Shown: positions 1 through 8,071 of the stretch, one piece after another
Layout: each line of letters starts with the position of its first letter
Position numbering within the stretch: the stretch's first letter is position 1
From: CG2-30-51-40 sp041753575
GTDB taxonomy: Bacteria; Desulfobacterota; DSM-4660; Desulfatiglandales; Desulfatiglandaceae
Reading direction: 5' to 3'
NCBI GenBank assembly: GCA_041753575.1
Contig: JBGSUA010000033.1
Location: 1-64,000 of the forward strand
DNA: 64,000 nt
Notes under the pieces: model-generated
Seen by the model: only the letters and a program-made list of their open reading frames with translations
Databases searched by the model: none
Told to the model about the DNA's origin: nothing
Translations under genes and position numbers: made by a program

Positions 1-638
1 TCACTGAACAGCTTAATGTTTTTCTCAGCGATCTTTGCGAATAGTTCTTCGTCCCCGATCTTCCTTACAGACTCACCGCAACAGTTTTCCTCGACTCCTA
101 TAGTGCCGAAGCTTACCCCCGCTGCGGATAGCACCTTTACCATGGCCTTGGCTATGTTCTGGCTTCGAACGTCATAGGCGGATGTGCAGCAAATAGAGAG
201 GAAATATTCTTTGCTCGCGTCAAAGGCCGGCACCTGGATGGACTGGGTCCAGGAGGTCCTCTTTTCCCTGGGCTCTGACCATGGGTTACCGTTACTGTGG
301 ACGCTGCCAGTAACTGTCCTCAAAACGCCTGGGATTGCGCCTGTCTCGGCTATCATGGCCCTCATGGCCTTTACAACATCAATAATAGTGACTCCTCTGG
401 GGCACTTGAGCACGCACTTATTGCACGTGGTGCACCCGTAGAGCACGTCGGCGGATTCATAGCCCTCAACGCCGAGCTGTGCCATACGTATGAGTTTTCT
501 TATGTTGAAGGGGCCATCTACTATCCTCCACGGGCATGATCCGGCGCACATACCGCACTGCATGCAGAGATTGAGCTTTTCGGCCCCCATGGCTACCAGG
601 GCCTGATTTACTTCATATAAAGGGGTTAATGCCTCCAT
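1..638 (-). CDS. Partial (Fe-S)-binding protein, heterodisulfide reductase D/glycolate oxidase Fe-S subunit type
   Basis: Reads leftward out of the window, so the C-terminus is missing. About 212 residues are visible. They hold two ferredoxin-type [4Fe-4S] motifs, CMQCGMC(x3)C at residues 25-35 and CTTCNKC(x3)C at 69-79, followed by the start of a CCG-type domain (ICC near 150, then ENCCG at 184-188). This arrangement is known for HdrD-like and GlpC/GlcF-like subunits that carry electrons between membrane or flavin partners and a cytoplasmic acceptor. The ATG at 638 is preceded by AAAGGAG at a normal distance. Partner subunits would lie beyond position 1, so the exact electron donor and acceptor cannot be named. 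Confidence 0.85.
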   Translation of the reverse strand, partial: MEALTPLYEVNQALVAMGAEKLNLCMQCGMCAGSCPWRIVDGPFNIRKLIRMAQLGVEGYESADVLYGCTTCNKCVLKCPRGVTIIDVVKAMRAMIAETGAIPGVLRTVTGSVHSNGNPWSEPREKRTSWTQSIQVPAFDASKEYFLSICCTSAYDVRSQNIAKAMVKVLSAAGVSFGTIGVEENCCGESVRKIGDEELFAKIAEKNIKLFS

Positions 639-713
639 CGGATAACTTGCTCCTTTCGTTAATATAAGTGCTGCTAAGCATTCCTTAATGAAAATCGGAA
701 GAATGTGATTTTT

Positions 714-1691
714 TTAGCAAAGCCCCCCATCATTGTCAACACTTGAATGTCCCGGAAACGCAAAAGGCAGGCTTGACCTGAAATCCGGCACAAAGGGAGT
801 TCTTTTCGGATCAGATGAGGCCTCGTTGTCTGGGAACTGTATGAACATAGTCTCAAAGCCAAGTTCAAGACAGTGGCAATAGACTTTTTCAAATTCATCC
901 TTGCTGATGCGCCTGTTCAGTGAAGGCTCCTCCTGTGGCCTCACGGGATGATACTGGGACATGAGGCTCAGGGGCAGCTCTGGGCCGAATTCCAGATAGA
1001 GGCCAGTCAGGGCATTAATGGAATTGTCAACATGGCCGGGCAGGATCAGGTGCCTTACAAGGACTCCCCTAGATGCGATTTCTCCCTCGGATGTGCGGTC
1101 GAGGAAGCCTTTCTGTGTGACCATCGCCGCGATTGCGTCGAGGGCCGTTACCGGATAGTCTGGGCATCTTGAAAGGCGGGCGGCAAGAGAAGAATCTGAG
1201 TATTTATAGTCCGGGAGATAGATATCCACATAGTCCTTGCCAAATTCGATAAGCTCGCTGGACTGGTATCCGGAGAGATTCAGCAGGATAGGGACTGCCG
1301 GGCTGCTTTCCCTGAATAGCTCAACGGTCTTGACCATGTGGGGAAAGAAATGATCTGGTGTCACAAAATTGATATTGTGGACCTTTTCTTTCTCTGCAAG
1401 AGCCTTTAACGCTTCGGACAGTTCTTCGCTGCTCCATTCCCTTCCCACTTTTTCACGTGATATCTGATAGTTTTGGCAAAACGAACATCTCAGTGAGCAT
1501 CCGGTAAAAAAGACTGTGCCTGATCCCCTGGTGCCGGTCAGGGGAGGCTCCTCCCCGAAGTGAGGACCCACATAGGCGATCCGAAGTTTATCGGTCTCGC
1601 CGCAGTAACCTTTTATTCCTGCGCCTGTTCGGTCAATCCCGCATCTGCGAGGGCAGAGTCGGCAGTTTCTATAGGACTCAAAAAGCTCCAT
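714..1691 (-). CDS. Radical-SAM protein of the PflA-like/PflX family
   Basis: About 325 residues. The radical-SAM cluster motif CSLRCSFC lies at residues 65-72 (CxxxCxxC), within the family context GTVFFTGCSLRC. Upstream is a second Cys set at residues 10, 13, 17 and 30 (CRLCPRRC...GYC), typical of the stand-alone 'putative pyruvate formate-lyase activating enzyme' family rather than true PflA. No glycyl-radical enzyme is seen nearby, so the substrate is unknown. Start choice: an upstream in-frame TTG at 1784 has no ribosome site, and the family similarity begins at MELFESYRNC, so the ATG at 1691 is preferred although its ribosome site is weak. Confidence 0.85.
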   Translation of the reverse strand: MELFESYRNCRLCPRRCGIDRTGAGIKGYCGETDKLRIAYVGPHFGEEPPLTGTRGSGTVFFTGCSLRCSFCQNYQISREKVGREWSSEELSEALKALAEKEKVHNINFVTPDHFFPHMVKTVELFRESSPAVPILLNLSGYQSSELIEFGKDYVDIYLPDYKYSDSSLAARLSRCPDYPVTALDAIAAMVTQKGFLDRTSEGEIASRGVLVRHLILPGHVDNSINALTGLYLEFGPELPLSLMSQYHPVRPQEEPSLNRRISKDEFEKVYCHCLELGFETMFIQFPDNEASSDPKRTPFVPDFRSSLPFAFPGHSSVDNDGGLC

Positions 1692-2088
1692 CCACGATCC
1701 CCACGGGATTTGTCCCGCAACCTTTCTTAATGAACTCCCAAAAAAACCGAAATCGGACGGCAAAGAAAAAAGCTCCGGATACAAGACGCGCGAATATGGG
1801 GGCCTGCCCGAAGGGTGAGGTGTCCAAGCGCAGCTCTGACAATACCTGGGAGCGAGGAGTTGTTACCCATACCCTACGACGATGAGGGGTGTAGCAGTGC
1901 TACGCATTGGATGACATTTTCTTACAAAGCCGTCAATACTGCAAGAATTCTGATAGGGAAATGGTGGTTACCCCTTGATTCGAAATATATTAACATAGGA
2001 TAATGACCACTATATCAGAAGCGTGGCTCGTTAAGGCGGCTGAAGCCTCTGACCTGTTTTTTCACAAAACAATTTCAGGAGAATAACT
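1692..2088. other. Gene-free stretch between divergent genes
   Basis: About 400 bp between the leftward radical-SAM gene and the rightward dehydratase gene. It must hold the promoters of both. I see no tRNA, repeat or convincing -35/-10 pair; a short dyad GTAGCA/TGCTAC lies near 1891-1905. Confidence 0.4.
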
Positions 2089-3621
2089 ATGGCAGTCAAG
2101 ACCTATGAGGAATATTTCGATCGTATAAAGAAACTTAAGAGAAACGTCTATGTCAAAGGGGAAAAGGTTGACAGAACCGAATACGAGGGGCTTCGGGGGG
2201 CCTTCAGAACTATCAGGGAGACCTACGATTGTTCGAACGATCCCAGGTACATGGACCTGTGCAGGACCAAATCTCATCTTAACGGCGAGGAGATCAGCAG
2301 GTTCACCCACATCCATCAAAGTATTGAAGATCTTCTCAAGAAACAGAGAATGACGCGGGTTTTGTGCCACAGGACTGGAGGGTGCATCCAGCGCTGCATG
2401 GGCATAGACGCCATGAACGCCCTTTCCGTTGTAACCCATGAGATGGACCAGATCCTCAAGACGGACTGTAACAGGAATTTTTTAAAATATCTGGCCTATT
2501 GGCAGGAGGAAGACATTACTGCAAACTGCGCCCAGACCGATACCAAGGGCCATCGTTTGAAGAGGCCTCATGAGCAGGATGATCCCGATCTCTACGTGCG
2601 CATCGTGGAGAGCAGGCCGGACGGCATAGTGGTAAGGGGCGCCAAGGTTGATAATACCGCCGCCCCTGTAAGCGATGAGATAATAGTAATTCCCACGCGA
2701 TTCATGACGGATAAAGACAGTGCCTATGCGGTAGCCTTCGCGGTCCCGGCGGACTTGGACGGGGTAAAGATGCTTGTCCGTCCCGCCAACCATCACAAGA
2801 GGACCCATCTTCCCGCTCCTATAGCAGAGATTGGAGACGGCGAGTCCTTCACCATCTTTGATGATGTTTTTGTGCCAAGGGAAAGGGTTTTTATGGACGG
2901 AAAGGGTGATCCCAGGCAGACTCCATTTGCGGGGTTTCTGGCCCTTCTCTTTGCCCACTACCACCGCCATTCCTACACCGGATGCAAGCCGGCCGTCTCG
3001 GAAATCCTTGCAAGCGCTGCCGCACTTGTCTCCGAATACAACGGTATTGAGGGGGTGGATCACGTAAAGGACAAGATATCCCACCTGATAGGTACCGCGG
3101 AGCTAGTCTTCGCGGCGGGCCAGGTGAGCGCCTACAGGGCCGAGAGATCTTCTTCCGGCACCTTCATCCCTGATGAGATCTTGACCAACGCGGGCAGGAG
3201 ATTGGCCGGGGAAGAGATCTATAACGAATTTAAGGTGGTAGCGGATCTGGCGGGAGGACTTTGCGCAACCATGCCTTTTGAGGAGGAGTTTTTCAGCAAG
3301 GAGACAGGCCCCCTTGCCAACAAGTACATGATGCGAAACCCCAAGATATCAGCAGAGGACCAGCATCGCTGCTTCAGGGGTATTGAAAATCTGGTGGTAT
3401 CCGAGCTTGCCACGGTCAATCAGGTAGCCGGCCTTCACGGCGGCGGCTCCCCTCAGATGGAGACCATCGCCATGATGTCCCGCTATGATCTTGAGCCCCT
3501 CAAAAATATTGCCAGGTATCTCTTCGGGATAGAAAAGGACATGTCCGTTTATGAAAGGCCCACTGTCACGCCCAGAAAGCAGCTTGAAAGATTCAAGAAG
3601 ATATTCGGTTCCAAGGCCTGA
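2089..3621 (+). CDS. 4-hydroxybutyryl-CoA dehydratase/vinylacetyl-CoA isomerase family flavoprotein
   Basis: 510 residues, the usual length for the family. The known [4Fe-4S] ligands of clostridial 4-hydroxybutyryl-CoA dehydratase are Cys99, Cys103, His292 and Cys299. This protein has Cys99 and Cys103 in GGCIQRCMG and His292 and Cys299 in HRHSYTGC, at the same numbers. That separates it from the related HpaB-type 4-hydroxyphenylacetate monooxygenases, which lack the cluster. The predicted role is FAD- and Fe-S-dependent dehydration of a 4-hydroxyacyl-CoA to a 2-enoyl-CoA, in the cytoplasm. It starts at ATG 2089 after AGGAG. It stands alone, with no neighbouring CoA-transferase or 4-hydroxybutyrate dehydrogenase, so the real substrate may differ. 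Confidence 0.88.
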   Translation: MAVKTYEEYFDRIKKLKRNVYVKGEKVDRTEYEGLRGAFRTIRETYDCSNDPRYMDLCRTKSHLNGEEISRFTHIHQSIEDLLKKQRMTRVLCHRTGGCIQRCMGIDAMNALSVVTHEMDQILKTDCNRNFLKYLAYWQEEDITANCAQTDTKGHRLKRPHEQDDPDLYVRIVESRPDGIVVRGAKVDNTAAPVSDEIIVIPTRFMTDKDSAYAVAFAVPADLDGVKMLVRPANHHKRTHLPAPIAEIGDGESFTIFDDVFVPRERVFMDGKGDPRQTPFAGFLALLFAHYHRHSYTGCKPAVSEILASAAALVSEYNGIEGVDHVKDKISHLIGTAELVFAAGQVSAYRAERSSSGTFIPDEILTNAGRRLAGEEIYNEFKVVADLAGGLCATMPFEEEFFSKETGPLANKYMMRNPKISAEDQHRCFRGIENLVVSELATVNQVAGLHGGGSPQMETIAMMSRYDLEPLKNIARYLFGIEKDMSVYERPTVTPRKQLERFKKIFGSKA

Positions 3622-3657
3622 TTTTGAATAGATAAGGCATATCCTCATGGGTTTCTT

Positions 3658-5508
3658 ATGGTTGGCATAAGGAAAAAGCTCTCTGACCTCTTGGCCGAAG
3701 AATGCGCTAAAAGGGGCATACTGCCCGAGCATGGCCTTGTCTACTGGAGAGAACGGATCCTCATGGCCGTTGTCGGAACGGCTGTGCTTCTCTCGGCTCT
3801 TGCCGCAGTGCCGGCCTTTATTCTTTCATTCAAGGAGAAGCTCTGGACATTACTGGTTCTCGACGTTTCAGCTTGTTTTCTGGGTATTGCTCTGCTTCTT
3901 TTCAGAGGCATCCCTTACGGGATAAGGGCCGCCGTAGTGGTGATGGGCTTTTACGGAGTGGGACTTTCCGTCATTTTCAATGCCGGGATCATTAGCGGAG
4001 GTCCCATCTGGCTCTTTACCTTCGGGGCCATGGCAGGACTTCTCACGGGACTAAGGGCTGCATTACTGGCTGTTCTGTTGAATGCCGTTACACTTTCGGC
4101 CTTGGGGATTCTTTACTACAGCGGTCATCTTGGAGAGGAAACCCCATACTATGTAAGCGGGCTTCGAGCAATCACTGCAGGGGCAAACTTTGTTTTGCTC
4201 AACTTGATCGTGGCCTCTGCCGCCGCGGTAATGATAAGAGGCATTGAATTTGCCGCAGACAAGGAAAGGAATATATCCCGATCCCTTGCCAAGGAGAAGA
4301 ATCTGCTCCTTGAGGCAAGAAAGAATCTCGAACAGGAAGTCGCATTCAGAGCTGAGGCGGAGAGGATCGCGCGGGAATCCGAGCTTAAGTACAGACTCAT
4401 CGCCGACAATGTCTCAGATATCATCTGGACGATTGACCTGGAAACCATGCGCTTTGAATACATGAGCCCTTCGGTTCTCAGGGTGAGGGGCTATTCGCAG
4501 AAGGAGGCGATGGAGTTGAGCATGGAGGAGACCCTATCTCCTTCTTCTTTCAAGGTGGTAAAGGATATCCTCACATTGGAAATCGCAAAGGAGAGCTCTC
4601 CTGGAGTTGATCCGTCCAGATCACTTACAATAGAGGTCGAACAAAGGAAAAAGGACGGATCTTATGGGTGGGTCGAGGTGACTGTTACCTTCATGCGGGA
4701 TGAGAATGGGAGGCCCTCAAAGATGCTTGGCGTAAGCCGCGATATAACCGAGCGCAGGCGTATCGAGGGGGAAAAGAGGGAACTTGAAAGGAGGCTCCAT
4801 GAGGCAAGGAAGACGGATGCCATAGCAACGCTGGCAGGCGGGGTGGCTCATCAGTTCAACAATGCCCTGAGCGTCGTAGGCCTCAGTATTGAGGCCATTG
4901 AGTCTCCATCTTTAGCTCCCGAAAAGAGGTCCCGCTATCTAATCAATATTAAATCCATGAAGGATAGGATGGTAGGCCTCACGGCCCAGCTTCTGGGATA
5001 CGCCCGGGGAGGCAGGTATCAGCCCAGAGTGGTAGCGGCTGGCGCGCTTATTTCAAGCGCGCTCGAATTGACGGGAGATCTCGTCAAGGCGCCTGTGGCT
5101 CTGGAAAAAGACATCCCTGAGGGTCTGCACAACCTCAATGTGGATGTACCCCAGTTGCAGATGGCCTTCTCCGCATTGGTGGCAAATGCCTCCGAGGCCA
5201 TAGAGGGGGAGGGAAAGATAACGGTTCGCTGCAGGAATATAGAGCTGTCGGAGAAAGAGTCCATCCTTGATGTGCATCCTGAGCCGGGCAGATACGTGTG
5301 CATAATGATCCAGGACAACGGCAGTGGAATGGACACTGAAACCCTGTCCAGGGTCTTCGAGCCCTTCTTCAGCACCAAGTTTCAGGGGCGGGGGCTTGGC
5401 ATGGCCGCGGTATATGGAATCGTAAAGAACCACGGAGGCCATATTGACGTTGAATCCACGCCGGGGCTCGGAACCACAGTCCGGATCTACCTCAAGTCCG
5501 CTGATTGA
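3658..5508 (+). CDS. Membrane-bound PAS sensor histidine kinase
   Basis: 616 residues. The N-terminal ~190 residues hold about five to six hydrophobic segments, followed by a charged coiled-coil stretch, a PAS domain (roughly residues 245-370, ending in the typical GVSRDITERRR) and a kinase core. The phosphoacceptor is His398 in GGVAHQFNN. Downstream are the N box NASEAI, G1 DNGSGMD, F box FEPFFSTK and G2 GRGLGMAA. It should sense a membrane or cytoplasmic cue and pass phosphate to a response regulator, but none lies next to it, so it is an orphan kinase here. It starts 37 bp after the dehydratase gene with no strong ribosome site, which could mean read-through expression from that gene. Confidence 0.9.
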   Translation: MVGIRKKLSDLLAEECAKRGILPEHGLVYWRERILMAVVGTAVLLSALAAVPAFILSFKEKLWTLLVLDVSACFLGIALLLFRGIPYGIRAAVVVMGFYGVGLSVIFNAGIISGGPIWLFTFGAMAGLLTGLRAALLAVLLNAVTLSALGILYYSGHLGEETPYYVSGLRAITAGANFVLLNLIVASAAAVMIRGIEFAADKERNISRSLAKEKNLLLEARKNLEQEVAFRAEAERIARESELKYRLIADNVSDIIWTIDLETMRFEYMSPSVLRVRGYSQKEAMELSMEETLSPSSFKVVKDILTLEIAKESSPGVDPSRSLTIEVEQRKKDGSYGWVEVTVTFMRDENGRPSKMLGVSRDITERRRIEGEKRELERRLHEARKTDAIATLAGGVAHQFNNALSVVGLSIEAIESPSLAPEKRSRYLINIKSMKDRMVGLTAQLLGYARGGRYQPRVVAAGALISSALELTGDLVKAPVALEKDIPEGLHNLNVDVPQLQMAFSALVANASEAIEGEGKITVRCRNIELSEKESILDVHPEPGRYVCIMIQDNGSGMDTETLSRVFEPFFSTKFQGRGLGMAAVYGIVKNHGGHIDVESTPGLGTTVRIYLKSAD

Positions 5509-5593
5509 CCTAACTCATTCCTTACTTGATATTAACCTGCCCCGTTTGCCTTATTTATCATTCATCATTATTCCTTTGTCTCTCATCATTTCG

Positions 5594-5630
5594 TTCGACA
5601 AACCTGTCGAGGTTTTCCCCGATTGTCGAA
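5594..5630. promoter_or_regulatory. Spaced inverted repeat, possible activator-binding site
   Basis: TTCGACAA at 5594-5601 is matched exactly by TTGTCGAA at 5623-5630. It lies about 55-90 bp upstream of the -24-like element and heads a module that encodes an NtrC-type activator. The role as an enhancer site is inference. Confidence 0.35.
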
Positions 5631-5681
5631 TCCTATGATCCAGCCATGCAGATAACATGTTGATATTGAGCAATATATTGT

Positions 5682-5699
5682 TTGGCATCATACTTGAAT
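5682..5699 (+). promoter_or_regulatory. Weak sigma54 (-24/-12)-like promoter element
   Basis: TTGGCATCATACTTGAAT: the GG doublet and TTG are in place with the right 10-base spacing, but the -12 doublet is GA instead of GC. It lies about 130 bp ahead of the first gene of a module containing a sigma54 activator. A guess that needs transcript mapping. Confidence 0.2.
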
Positions 5700-5828
5700 A
5701 ATTCCATCTCAAACGATGCTTGAGCTTTTGTGACCGAAAGGCATCGAGTCATTAGACAAGAGCAATTTTGATCCAAGCATCACTTTTATGAAAGAGGTTT
5801 CATTAATGAGAAAGGAGGTGAGAAGGAT

Positions 5829-6116
5829 TTGAAGAAAAGATGGATTTCCCTTGGCGCGGCAGGCCTGTTGGCCCTTGCCGTATATTCAGGGGGCGATGAC
5901 GAGGCCTTTGCCGGCCGGAACGGGTCATCGGCCAGGAATATGTGGCAGAGCGGAGAAAACTCCGGTCAATCATCTGGAGACATGACGCAGGTCCGCAGCA
6001 GAATGAGGCAGCAGAACCTGGGAACTCAAACAACCGGCAATGGGCCGGGAGGAGGCTCATGGGATTGCGACGGCACCGGCCAGGGGGTCGGAAAGGGACG
6101 AAACAGGGGCAGATAG
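5829..6116 (+). CDS. Small secreted Gly/Asn/Gln-rich protein of unknown function
   Basis: 95 residues. The N-terminus MKKRWISLGAAGLLALAVYS is a signal sequence; the mature part is low in hydrophobics, rich in Gly, Ser, Gln and Asn, has one Cys, and ends in a Gly/Arg-rich tail (GNGPGGG...GKGRNRGR). The start is a TTG, chosen because AAAGGAGGTGAGAAGG lies directly before it. It is first in a co-directional run with another secreted protein, a barrel-like protein, an OB-like secreted protein, a histidine kinase and an NtrC-type regulator. The barrel protein carries the same GNGPGGG motif. No family is recognised; it probably acts in the periplasm or at the surface. Confidence 0.6.
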   Translation: MKKRWISLGAAGLLALAVYSGGDDEAFAGRNGSSARNMWQSGENSGQSSGDMTQVRSRMRQQNLGTQTTGNGPGGGSWDCDGTGQGVGKGRNRGR

Positions 6117-6169
6117 GGTTTTGATGAATTATTGAAGAGAAAAAACATCAAAGAAAAGAGGAGGAATTG

Positions 6170-6664
6170 ATGATGAAAAAAAGAATGGGTGCTGTCATTG
6201 CAGTATTGGCTTTGGTATTTCTTAGCCCTATGTGGGCATTGGCTGGAAACGGCAAAGGTGTGATGGACGGAACCGGGCCGGCTCCGAAACATGATCTGTT
6301 GCAGGGGACTCCTTTCATATACACCGGCACAGTTATGGAGTGTAATGACGGGCAGGGTTTGGTTCTTTATGTCAGTAATGCAGAAGTCGAAGGAGGGGGA
6401 TTCAGCGTCGTTATCAGCGGCATAGGGCCGCAGCGTTACTGGGACCTGATGGAAGTGTCCCGACCTGACGTAACTGACGTCATCACAGTCGAAGGTTATA
6501 CGATCACGGTCGGCGAGCTTGCATTTAACGTCGCATTTAAGATAACTTTTGAAGATGAGGTAGGTGAGCCCGGGGCCAACATCCAGCTCCGCGATCCGGA
6601 TACGGGCCTTCCCCTCTGGAGAAAGGCAAAGCTCAAGATGAACAAGAAAGGCTGCGAGGAATAG
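6170..6664 (+). CDS. Secreted protein of unknown function
   Basis: About 164 residues with a clear signal peptide (cleavage likely after WALA). The mature N-terminus reads GNGKGVMDGTGPAP, echoing the Gly-rich tail of the preceding protein (both contain DGTG). The remainder is beta-rich (YTGTVMECNDGQGLVLYV..., ITVEGYTITVGE) and could be an OB-type fold, with Cys residues in the CND motif and near the C-terminus. It starts at ATG 6170 after GAGGAG; in-frame TTG 6167 and ATG 6173 flank it and cannot be excluded. It is second in the module, with the barrel protein starting 4 bp after its stop. The function is unknown. Confidence 0.65.
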   Translation: MMKKRMGAVIAVLALVFLSPMWALAGNGKGVMDGTGPAPKHDLLQGTPFIYTGTVMECNDGQGLVLYVSNAEVEGGGFSVVISGIGPQRYWDLMEVSRPDVTDVITVEGYTITVGELAFNVAFKITFEDEVGEPGANIQLRDPDTGLPLWRKAKLKMNKKGCEE

Positions 6665-6668
6665 GCTA

Positions 6669-7712
6669 TTGAGAAGGGGTTCCACATCGGATCTGTTCAA
6701 GAATGGCCTGTGGTTCTCCTTCTCTTTTTTACTGATACTGGCCGTTTTCATAAACATCAGCAGCGCGGCCGAGCTTTCCCTTACCTCCTCACTGGGTTAC
6801 GACAGTAACCCCGGCCTTTATGAAGATGAGGAGGGTTCTGCCTTTGCGGCTTACGGGGTTTCTGCCTCCCATAGACTCATCTCCACCAATCGCGCTAATC
6901 TTGGAATAGCCGCAAGCGCATCATATCGTGATCATTTTTCCCTGGGGGACAATTATAGGCTGGAGGCGGGACCTGAGTTGTCATTCCCCCTGTTCCAGGG
7001 AGCCTTGATCCCTGCCGTTTCAGTGGGAGCCGTTATATACCGTGATCATCTGGTGGATGAAGATGAAAGAAACGAGGTTTTTGCCGATCTGGGCCTTGCC
7101 TGGTTTGCGAGCCGGAGTGCTGTTATTACCCTCCGCACTGGCGTAAGGAGGCTTGATTATCTCAATGAATCCTCTCGTTACGGGGGAAGGGCGGACGCTG
7201 ATCGTTCGATGGGCAGAGGCGGAATAGGCCGAGCATCCTTCCCTAATGGAAATGGACCTGGCGGCGGTCAGGGGCAGGGACCACACGGCGGGGGCACTGA
7301 AGACACCGATGGACAACCGGCTGTTTATCCTGGGCGCGAAGACAATCTAATTACCCTAGGGGCCGATCTGGATCTTGCGTTATCTCCCAAATTATCACTG
7401 GGCATCTTCGGATCGTATTCAAGGCTTGATTCCTCCAGATCCGAGGAGACGAGAGACATCGCGGAACTTGGCGCGTCGCTTGAGAAGAGGTGGGCCGATC
7501 TATGGGCAGCTGAGTTCAACGCCTCGGTCAGATCCTCCTGGTTTGACGAATCGCGCAGGGACAAAAGCGCTTTTATTTCGCTTCGTCTTTCGAGGTTTTT
7601 CGGAAGATGGCGGCTTTTTGCGGGAGCAGACCTCAGCCGGAATGATTCAACGGCAGGGGGGGAATCATATACTCAGGTAATGACTGAATGCGGCGTATCC
7701 TGGTCATATTAA
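6669..7712 (+). CDS. Predicted outer-membrane beta-barrel protein with a Gly-rich insertion
   Basis: 347 residues. A signal sequence ends near SSAAE, followed by alternating amphipathic beta strands that begin with SLGYDSNPG, a signature often seen at the start of outer-membrane barrels, and end in an aromatic residue (GVSWSY) as expected for BAM-assembled barrels. Residues ~178-220 form a long Gly/Pro/Gln-rich insertion (GNGPGGGQGQG...) that would be a loop; the same GNGPGGG motif occurs in the first protein of the module. The start is TTG 6669 with GAGGAA upstream. It overlaps the next gene by 25 bp. A transport or adhesion role cannot be told from sequence. Confidence 0.65.
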   Translation: MRRGSTSDLFKNGLWFSFSFLLILAVFINISSAAELSLTSSLGYDSNPGLYEDEEGSAFAAYGVSASHRLISTNRANLGIAASASYRDHFSLGDNYRLEAGPELSFPLFQGALIPAVSVGAVIYRDHLVDEDERNEVFADLGLAWFASRSAVITLRTGVRRLDYLNESSRYGGRADADRSMGRGGIGRASFPNGNGPGGGQGQGPHGGGTEDTDGQPAVYPGREDNLITLGADLDLALSPKLSLGIFGSYSRLDSSRSEETRDIAELGASLEKRWADLWAAEFNASVRSSWFDESRRDKSAFISLRLSRFFGRWRLFAGADLSRNDSTAGGESYTQVMTECGVSWSY

Positions 7713-8071
7713 ATTTTATTTTCCTTATCGCGGCGGCAAGTGCAATTGCCGAGGACGCTCTTGTGGGTCGAGTGGTCTCCATCGGACCCGAAAAGGGGAC
7801 CATTACGGTGATCCCGGCAGGAGAGAAAGAAGAGATTTTGGTGGGCTTCAAGGATGGGAGAATACCCTCCGGGCTTTCCGTGGGCGATATCGTGCGCGTC
7901 TGGGGAGACAGGGACTCCCTGAGCGGGCTCTTCCAGGCAGGCGCCGTCCGGGCTGTCTCCGGCGGAGGTGCGGGCTCAGATCCTACCGGTGTAAGACGCA
8001 GGCTCGGCGGGGCGGGCGGCACGGGCCATGGGGGGGGCTTTAGCGGCAGAGGGGGTAGAGGTGGCAGGTAA
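7688..8071 (+). CDS. Secreted OB-fold-like protein with a Gly/Arg-rich tail
   Basis: 127 residues. A signal peptide (cleavage near SAIA) is followed by a ~70-residue beta-rich domain (VGRVVSIGPEKGTITVIP...GDIVRVWG) that resembles periplasmic OB-fold domains. The C-terminal ~35 residues are almost only Gly, Arg, Ser and Ala (GRGGRGGR at the end). The gene starts inside the 3' end of the barrel gene and overlaps the next, the kinase, so translation of the three is likely coupled. The basic Gly/Arg tail could bind nucleic acid, polysaccharide or cell wall; this is speculation. Confidence 0.6.
   Translation: MRRILVILNFIFLIAAASAIAEDALVGRVVSIGPEKGTITVIPAGEKEEILVGFKDGRIPSGLSVGDIVRVWGDRDSLSGLFQAGAVRAVSGGGAGSDPTGVRRRLGGAGGTGHGGGFSGRGGRGGR

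Larger units (their letters stand above)
5509..5828. other. Intergenic region ahead of the secreted-protein/two-component module
   Basis: 320 bp without a credible gene. It holds an 8-bp inverted repeat (5594-5630) and a weak -24/-12-like element (5682-5699), listed separately, and ends with a strong AAAGGAGGTGAG ribosome site just before 5829. It probably carries the promoter of the six-gene module. Confidence 0.45.
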
